DNA from: a bacterium
Lineage (GTDB): Bacteria > Planctomycetota > UBA1135 > UBA2386
DNA length: 22,534 bases
Assembly: GCA_011051855.1 (NCBI GenBank)
Contig: DRKG01000342.1
Coordinates: 1-22,534, forward strand
Direction: 5' to 3'
Under the pieces are notes generated by a model, which searched no databases, had not been told where the DNA came from, and worked only from the letters and a program-made list of their open reading frames with translations. Positions 17,464-22,534 of the stretch are shown piece by piece. The translations under genes and the position numbers were made by a program. The stretch's first letter is position 1. Each line of letters opens with the position of its first letter.

Positions 17464-18794
17464 TCGTCGCCTACTACTACCCGCCGAAGGGCGGTGCCGG
17501 CACGCAGCGCTTCGCCAAGTTCGTGAAGTACCTGCCGCGACACGGGGTCGAGCCGGTCGTGTTGACCACCGAGACCGACACCAGGAGCGAACACGCGCCC
17601 GACGACGATGCTTCGCTCGATTGCGGCGACGTGCGCGTCGAACGGGTCGGGCCGCCGGCGCACCCGTCGCTGCACCGCCGGTGGTCGCGCCGCTTGCGGC
17701 TGCACATCGACGAGGATGAGTGGGCGGATGCGGCGGCCGCGCGCGCTCTCGATCTGGCGCGTGAGCAGCCGTTCGACGTCGTGGTGACGACGCTGTCGCC
17801 GTATGCCTGCTATCGCGTTGGCGAAATCCTGAAGCGTCGCCGTCGGCTGCCGTGGGTCGTCGATCTGCGCGACCCGTGGGCACTCGATGCCTGGCGGGTA
17901 TATCCAAGCGTCGTGCACGCGGGCGTCGATCTGCGCAACATGCGGCGGGCGATGCGCGGCGCGGACTTCGTGATTGCGAACGTGCCGGAGGCGCGGCGGG
18001 CGTTCGTCGCCGAAGGCGTCGAAGCGGGCCGCTGCGTCGTGATCCCGAACGGTTTCGACGAGGACGATTTCGCCGTTGGCGAGGATCCGCGGACAAGCAA
18101 GCTGCCGTTCCGGCTCGTGCACGTCGGCACCTTCCACCCGGCGACGTTGGCTCCGGGGTTTACGCGCAACACGCTGCGGCGGGTGCGCAATCGCCAGATC
18201 GCGCCGTTGGGCAGGACGGGCTTCTATCTGCTCGCCGCGTTGGCGCGTTATCGAGAGCATCACGGGCTCGTCGCCGGGGAGCAACTGCAGGTCGACCTCT
18301 ATGGCCGCGTCGACGATAGCCACCGCCGCCGCATTGCCGAGCTCGGCCTCGAGCATATGGTGAACGTGCACGGCTATGTGCCGCACGCGCACTCGGTGGC
18401 GGCCTTGCAGGGCGCCGATGCGGTGTTCGTGCCGTTGCACGACGTGCCGCGTGGCGAGCGGGCGCTGGTCGTTCCCGGCAAGCTCTACGAAGCTCTCGCC
18501 AGCGAGCGGCCGGTGCTCGCGGCGTTGCCGCCGGGGGATGGCGCGGACCTGATCCGTCGCCTGGATGCCGGTATCGTCGTATCGCCGACGGATGTCGACG
18601 GGCTGGCGGCCGCGCTCACCCGCCTCGTTGCGCGTCATATGGACGGCGACCCGATCGCCGGGTGTGCCCGTGCGCGGCTGGTCGAGTTCTCGCGGCAACA
18701 CCTGACCGCTCGCCTGCATCGCGTGCTGGAGGCGGCGGCGTCTCGCGCACCCGCCATCGAGCTGGCTTCTCCCTGGCCACAGGATTGCGCTTGA
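17451..18794 (+). CDS. GT4-like (GT-B fold) glycosyltransferase
   Basis: Putative retaining glycosyltransferase of 447 residues in the GT-B fold. The N-terminal domain opens with VRVLIVAYYYPPKGGAGTQRFAKFVKYLPRHG, whose glycine-rich loop is typical of GT4 enzymes. VVDLRDPW sits about residue 140, VIPNGFDEDDF (about 190) marks the domain junction, and LVHVGTF begins the C-terminal domain. PGKLYEALASERPVLA carries the donor-binding Glu pattern near the end. The start GTG 17451 follows a GGGAGAGG Shine-Dalgarno-like run and puts the beta strand at the N-terminus; a GTG at 17421 is an alternative. It overlaps the GT2-like gene by 13 bp, so truC and the two glycosyltransferases form one unit. A role in cell-envelope or extracellular glycan synthesis is inferred. 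No polymerase or flippase gene is in view. Confidence 0.85.
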   Translation: MRVLIVAYYYPPKGGAGTQRFAKFVKYLPRHGVEPVVLTTETDTRSEHAPDDDASLDCGDVRVERVGPPAHPSLHRRWSRRLRLHIDEDEWADAAAARALDLAREQPFDVVVTTLSPYACYRVGEILKRRRRLPWVVDLRDPWALDAWRVYPSVVHAGVDLRNMRRAMRGADFVIANVPEARRAFVAEGVEAGRCVVIPNGFDEDDFAVGEDPRTSKLPFRLVHVGTFHPATLAPGFTRNTLRRVRNRQIAPLGRTGFYLLAALARYREHHGLVAGEQLQVDLYGRVDDSHRRRIAELGLEHMVNVHGYVPHAHSVAALQGADAVFVPLHDVPRGERALVVPGKLYEALASERPVLAALPPGDGADLIRRLDAGIVVSPTDVDGLAAALTRLVARHMDGDPIAGCARARLVEFSRQHLTARLHRVLEAAASRAPAIELASPWPQDCA

Positions 18795-18818
18795 CTGCCG
18801 CCGGCGAGCGATCAAGAT
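18791..18818 (+). promoter_or_regulatory. weak candidate promoter and small hairpin before the glycoside hydrolase
   Basis: TTGACT (18791-18796) overlaps the glycosyltransferase stop codon and is a good -35 match. A 16-bp spacer leads to CAAGAT (18813-18818), a poor -10. The inverted repeat GCGATC/GATCGC (18808-18813 and 18821-18826, 7-nt loop) overlaps it. The call is weak. The rest of the 125-bp gap shows nothing else, apart from an A-rich stretch just before the start codon at 18920. Confidence 0.25.
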
Positions 18819-18919
18819 GCGATCGCCAGTCCACCTGGAATACGGCCGCACCGTAATCGGCGGCGTGGTGCCCGCGGTGGATCGAGCTGCGTAAACGCCT
18901 TGAAAACAAATAATTGCTG

Positions 18920-21142
18920 ATGGCAGCCGCGAAAAAGAAGAGTTCGGCGAAGCGTACGACAAAGGCCAAGGCCGCAACCGGACGATCTTCGGCCGCGAAG
19001 AAAACGGCCAAGTCGCTTCCAAAAAAAATGGCCCTGGCGGGTGGCGGCTACTGCCTCTTCGCGCCGCGCTTTCCGCGCTACCTGACCGCGCCCGGCTTCG
19101 CCGACGAGACGTGCATTTCGAGCGCGATCGTGCCATCGGTCTACTTCCTGTCGTTCCTCGATGGCGGGCGCCCGTTCGACACGACCTGCACCGGTGTCGA
19201 GATGCGGGATGGCAAGGCCGTATTGACGCACGAGGGCGCCAATGGCGTGGTCATCACGGAGACGCGGTTCATCACGCAGGATGATCGTTTCGTCAGCGAG
19301 CTCGAGATCCACAACGGCAGCAAGGAGGAGCGCGAACTCCATGTCGTGATGTGGACGACGACCGATGTCGAAGGCGAGCCGGTTTCGCTCGAAGGCGACA
19401 GCTTTCGTATTCGTCGCGCGCTGCAGAACGGCAGCGAACCGGCGGTGCCGACCGACATCCATTATTCGAGTCCCGACAGCAAAGGGGCGCGCTGCCTGCA
19501 GGCGTTCTTTTCGGAGGGCGGCAGCGATCTGCCGGACTATGGCGAGACGCCGTGGTACGACATGGCCGCGCTGCCGACGCCGCGCGCGAAGCGACCGGTC
19601 GAAAAGCCGAGCCCGATCGTCGCCGGTTCGCGCGTCTACGCCGGCCTGTTCCGCCCGGTCACGCTGAAGGCGGGCGGCAAGGCGCAGCACCGTTTCGAGG
19701 CCAACGTCGTCTTCAAGGGCAAGGGCGTGAACTTCCGTGCGCGTCGACCGGATCCCAAAGACGAGAACGGCTATCGGGCGTTTTGGGAGAACGTGCCGAC
19801 GTTCGAATGCGAGGACAAGGCGATCGAGCGCGTCGTTCGCCACCGCTTCGAGTTGCTCTACCTGCTGCGTCAATCGCATGGTGCTGGGCTGTTCAGCTCG
19901 CCGTCGTTCTGCGAAGGCAACGGGCCGCTGCACCAGCCGACGGCGTTCTCGGCGCCCGCGATCATGCGCGAAGCGCGTTGGCTCGCCGATCCGAGCTACG
20001 CGCGCGGCTGTCTGAAGGTGTTCTTCGACAACCTGCTGCACAACGGCCAGGTGCCCGGACGGCTCTACATGAGCGGCACCGACTCGACCGACTTCTACCA
20101 CGCCGACTGGGGTGGCGGCTTCGAGTCCCTGGACGCGATGCACAACGACAAGGCGACCAAGAAGGCCGTCTTGATGGCGATGCAGCGTTACGTGAAGTGG
20201 ATCGGCAACAACCGCGATCCCGAGGGGAGCGGCCTGACCGACATCGTCAACCACTTCGAGGCCGGGCAGGAGTTCTCGCGCCGTTACACGGTCGTCGACA
20301 ACAAGGCCGACCGGGCGGTGGAGTTCACTGAGCAGTTCCGGTTGAAGGGCATCGACGCGTCGGTGTTTCGTTACCGCTTGGTGAAGTGGTTGCACGCGGT
20401 CGCCGAGGAGATCCAGGAGAAGGCGATGGCCAACCGCTTTCAGGCGGAGGTCGAGGTCATCCTGGAGACCGTGCGCAAGAAGATGTGGGACGACAAGTCC
20501 GGCATCTTCATGGATCTCGATCCGTCGAGTCGGCGCAAGACGAACGTCAAGTCCGCGGTCGGCTTCTATCCGCTCGCGACCGACATCCCGAACCAGAAGC
20601 AGGTCGATGCGATGATCGCCCTGCTGTCGAGCCGCGACGAGTTCTGGGCGAAGCACCCGGTGCCGAGCATCGCGATGAGCGATTCCACCTTCGATGGCGC
20701 GGGCCGGTGGAAGGGCACCCGCAAGGGGTCGCCGTGGAACGGTCGCACCTGGCCGGTGGTCAACTCACACATCCTCGAAGGTCTGACCTATTGGGCCGAG
20801 CGAGGCAACAAGAAGGCCCAGCGGCTCGCGCGGCAGCTGCTCGACCGCACGGTCGCGATGATGAGCGGTGATCTCGACGGCACCGAGGCGGCGAACTCGT
20901 TCGAGCACTACAACCCCGACAACGGCATGGGCTCGCGTTACCGCGGCATCGATCTGCATCTGAACGCGTTCATGCTGGACAACATCTTCCGCATCGCGTG
21001 CGGCTTCGCGGTCCGCTACGGCGAGGTGCAGGACGATCCGATCGGCGACGCGGTGGACTTCAAGCTGAAGGGCATGCCGCTCGGAAACCGGCGCTACGAC
21101 GTCGACCGGCGCAACGGCAAGTTGCGCGTTCAGCTGCAGTAG
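18920..21142 (+). CDS. GH63/MGH1-like (alpha/alpha)6 glycoside hydrolase with N-terminal Lys/Ala-rich tail
   Basis: Probably cytosolic glycoside hydrolase of 740 residues. Residues 2-36 are a tail with 13 Lys/Arg and no acidic residue, resembling histone H1-like proteins; it is not a signal peptide. A beta-rich N-terminal domain (about 40-290) includes VITETRFITQDDRFVSELEIHNGSKEERELHV, like the N-terminal sandwich of glycogen-debranching-type enzymes. The alpha-toroid (about 300-720) carries NHFEAGQEFSRRY (E447, E451), PWNGRTWPVVNSHILEGL (W611) and SFEHYNPDNGMGSRYRG (E662). This is the motif set of GH63 mannosylglycerate/glucosylglycerate hydrolases and amylo-alpha-1,6-glucosidases. E451 or E447 and E662 are likely acid and base. 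The start ATG 18920 is chosen over TTG 18914. An internal ATG at 19028 follows an A8 run. The preceding glycosyltransferases suggest glycan turnover; the substrate is unproven. Confidence 0.8.
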   Translation: MAAAKKKSSAKRTTKAKAATGRSSAAKKTAKSLPKKMALAGGGYCLFAPRFPRYLTAPGFADETCISSAIVPSVYFLSFLDGGRPFDTTCTGVEMRDGKAVLTHEGANGVVITETRFITQDDRFVSELEIHNGSKEERELHVVMWTTTDVEGEPVSLEGDSFRIRRALQNGSEPAVPTDIHYSSPDSKGARCLQAFFSEGGSDLPDYGETPWYDMAALPTPRAKRPVEKPSPIVAGSRVYAGLFRPVTLKAGGKAQHRFEANVVFKGKGVNFRARRPDPKDENGYRAFWENVPTFECEDKAIERVVRHRFELLYLLRQSHGAGLFSSPSFCEGNGPLHQPTAFSAPAIMREARWLADPSYARGCLKVFFDNLLHNGQVPGRLYMSGTDSTDFYHADWGGGFESLDAMHNDKATKKAVLMAMQRYVKWIGNNRDPEGSGLTDIVNHFEAGQEFSRRYTVVDNKADRAVEFTEQFRLKGIDASVFRYRLVKWLHAVAEEIQEKAMANRFQAEVEVILETVRKKMWDDKSGIFMDLDPSSRRKTNVKSAVGFYPLATDIPNQKQVDAMIALLSSRDEFWAKHPVPSIAMSDSTFDGAGRWKGTRKGSPWNGRTWPVVNSHILEGLTYWAERGNKKAQRLARQLLDRTVAMMSGDLDGTEAANSFEHYNPDNGMGSRYRGIDLHLNAFMLDNIFRIACGFAVRYGEVQDDPIGDAVDFKLKGMPLGNRRYDVDRRNGKLRVQLQ

Positions 21143-21159
21143 CGGGAGCGCTCGCGGCG

Positions 21160-22110
21160 ATGATCGCCATCGACGACGTGCGGGCGGCTGCCGAGCGCAT
21201 CCGGGCATATGTGCACCGCACGCCGGTGATGACCTCGCGCACGCTCGACGACGAGTTGGGAGCGCGCGTGTTCGTCAAGTGTGAGAACCTGCAGAAGGTC
21301 GGCGCATTCAAGGCGCGCGGGGCGTGCAATGCGGTGATGGCGCTGGCGGATGTCGACGCCGAGCACGGTGTGATCACCCACAGCAGCGGCAATCACGCCG
21401 CGGCGCTCGCCTATGCGGCTCGGGCGCGCGGGGTGCCGGCTTACGTGGTGATGCCGGAATCCGCGCCGCGGGTGAAGGTCGACGCGGTCGCCGGCTACGG
21501 TGCCGAGATCCGTTTCTGCCGGCAGCGTGATCGCGAGGCGACGTGCCGCGCGTGGCAACGGGAGACCGGCGCAACTCTGGTGCACCCGTTTGAAGATCCC
21601 GCGGTGATCGCCGGACAGGGCACGGCCGCGCTCGAACTGCTCGCGGAGGTGCCCGAACTAGATGCCGTGATCACGCCGGTCGGCGGCGGCGGACTGGCTG
21701 CGGGCACCGCGATCGTGGTGCGCGCGCTCCGGCCGGCCGCGTTGGTGCTCGGGGCCGAGCCGGAAGTGGTCGACGACGCGGCGCGTTCGCTCGCGGCCGG
21801 CGTGCGGCAGCCGCGTGTCGAGAATCCGCGCACGTGGGGCGACGGCCTGCTCACGGCGCTAGGTGCGCCGAACTTCGAGATCCTGCGCGATTGCGGTGTC
21901 GAGATCGTGACCTGCGGCGAGGACGCGATCGTCGCGGCTGCGCGGTTCTTCCTCGAGCGTATGAAGATCGTCGTCGAGCCGAGCGGTGCAGCCACGCTTG
22001 CGTCGTTGCGTCGCATCGCCCCGCGACTTGCCGGTCGTCGCATCGGCGTGATCGTCAGCGGCGGCAACACCGACTTCCGCTGGCTCATCTGCCCCTCCGA
22101 TCCCCGATGA
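21160..22110 (+). CDS. threonine dehydratase / serine racemase-type PLP enzyme
   Basis: Fold-type II PLP enzyme of 316 residues that would deaminate threonine (or serine) to a 2-oxoacid, or racemise serine. The PLP lysine is Lys51 in GAFKARGACNAV, the phosphate/substrate loop is HSSGNHAAALA (74-84), and the PLP-phosphate glycine loop is PVGGGGLAAG. GVIVSGGNTDF stands near the C-terminus. There is no C-terminal ACT domain, so it is the short, catabolic or racemase type rather than isoleucine-feedback-inhibited IlvA. ATG 21160 follows GGGAG at about 13 nt and lies 17 bp after the glycoside hydrolase. It ends in an ATGA overlap with the next gene. Dehydratase versus racemase cannot be decided from sequence alone. 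Confidence 0.85.
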   Translation: MIAIDDVRAAAERIRAYVHRTPVMTSRTLDDELGARVFVKCENLQKVGAFKARGACNAVMALADVDAEHGVITHSSGNHAAALAYAARARGVPAYVVMPESAPRVKVDAVAGYGAEIRFCRQRDREATCRAWQRETGATLVHPFEDPAVIAGQGTAALELLAEVPELDAVITPVGGGGLAAGTAIVVRALRPAALVLGAEPEVVDDAARSLAAGVRQPRVENPRTWGDGLLTALGAPNFEILRDCGVEIVTCGEDAIVAAARFFLERMKIVVEPSGAATLASLRRIAPRLAGRRIGVIVSGGNTDFRWLICPSDPR

Positions 22111-22534
22111 CTTTCCAGAACCTCTCCCTTCTCGCTCGCCGCCTGCTCGTTCGGGCAGTCACGTCGGACTTTCAGCGCCAGCGTGCCGCCGACGAGGAAC
22201 GCGCCGAGCTGACAGCGACGGAACACCCCGTGACCCACGCGCTGGCGCAGGACTACGCTGCCTGGCGCCGGGCGGTGCTGTGGGTCGCCGGGGTGATGCT
22301 GTCGATCGGGGTGTTGATTGCACTGCTCAACCACCAGTCGGCGGCGGAGGACATCGCCGAGGGCGCCGCGAATGGACGGGAGCTGACCGAGTTCGAGCGG
22401 GCCAACAACTTGGCACAGGTCGAACAGACGTTCGGTCGCGGCAACCTGGAGCTGCTCGATGGCCTGCTGGGGTTCCTGTTGTTCGTCAAGGTCGCAGTGG
22501 CGGTGTTTGCGATCATGGCGGCGCTGCAATGGAC
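22107..22534 (+). CDS. unidentified membrane protein, C-terminus cut by window edge
   Basis: The frame starts in the stop codon of the PLP enzyme (ATGA) and stays open for 142 codons to the right edge. I do not recognise the family. Residues 1-55 are charged and amphipathic, with an acidic patch at about 28-36. Two hydrophobic segments follow: VLWVAGVMLSIGVLIALL (about 57-74) and LLGFLLFVKVAVAVFAIMAALQW (about 120-142). The loop between them holds AEDIAEGAANGRELTEFERANNLAQVEQTFGRGNLEL. This predicts an inner-membrane protein with at least two helices. The coupling to the dehydratase suggests co-expression, not a shared pathway. It may continue with further helices or a soluble domain outside the window. 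Confidence 0.7.
   Translation, partial: MTFQNLSLLARRLLVRAVTSDFQRQRAADEERAELTATEHPVTHALAQDYAAWRRAVLWVAGVMLSIGVLIALLNHQSAAEDIAEGAANGRELTEFERANNLAQVEQTFGRGNLELLDGLLGFLLFVKVAVAVFAIMAALQW

Noticed and set aside
18920..19028. N-terminal basic tail of the glycoside hydrolase as a signal peptide
   Set aside because: There is no hydrophobic core after the basic residues; Lys, Ala and Ser continue to the folded domain.

Overview
The window is GC-rich throughout, about 65-70% by eye, with 16 recognisable protein genes on both strands. No rRNA, tRNA, CRISPR array or insertion sequence was seen. Gene content points to a Planctomycetota-type bacterium. The evidence is a translationally coupled DUF1587/1595/1592/1588/1585 cytochrome plus Tat-exported DUF1552 protein (a pair typical of Planctomycetota and also found in Myxococcota and Verrucomicrobiota), a secreted alpha/beta hydrolase with a C-terminal beta-rich domain, and a five-haem cytochrome. 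The phylum is inferred from gene families only.

Left part (1-4365): a partial TrmA/RlmD-type RNA uracil methyltransferase reads off the left edge. Divergent from it is an exported pentahaem cytochrome c, followed by a plausible intrinsic terminator. A gap of about 420 bp without a gene comes next, then a secreted alpha/beta hydrolase.

Middle-left (4373-9781): a two-gene minus-strand operon encodes a fused E1 alpha-beta 2-oxoacid dehydrogenase and, overlapping it by four bases, a FabD-like acyltransferase. That acyltransferase appears to lack the malonate-binding arginine. Divergent from the operon is an EVE-HNH type, probably modification-dependent, DNA endonuclease. It has visibly lower GC and a 16-bp perfect palindrome between a candidate promoter and its start codon. 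An MtfA-like zinc peptidase lies behind it on the minus strand.

Middle-right (9813-15862): the DUF1592-DUF1552 pair is followed at 41 bp by an orphan DNA methyltransferase, which converges on an acyl-CoA synthetase.

Right part (15977-22534): truC overlaps a GT2-like glycosyltransferase, which overlaps a GT4-like glycosyltransferase. Next come a GH63/MGH1-like cytosolic glycoside hydrolase with a histone-like Lys/Ala tail, a threonine dehydratase/serine racemase-type PLP enzyme, and the start of an unidentified membrane protein cut by the right edge.

The points that best repay follow-up are the E1/acyltransferase pair as a possible route for loading non-malonyl (perhaps branched) acyl groups, the endonuclease with its operator-like palindrome near an orphan methyltransferase, and the basic tail of the glycoside hydrolase, which ends in an A8 run and an internal ATG. 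Several genes also have a TAGA(C/G)T-like -10 box only 8-14 nt before the start codon, which suggests near-leaderless transcripts.
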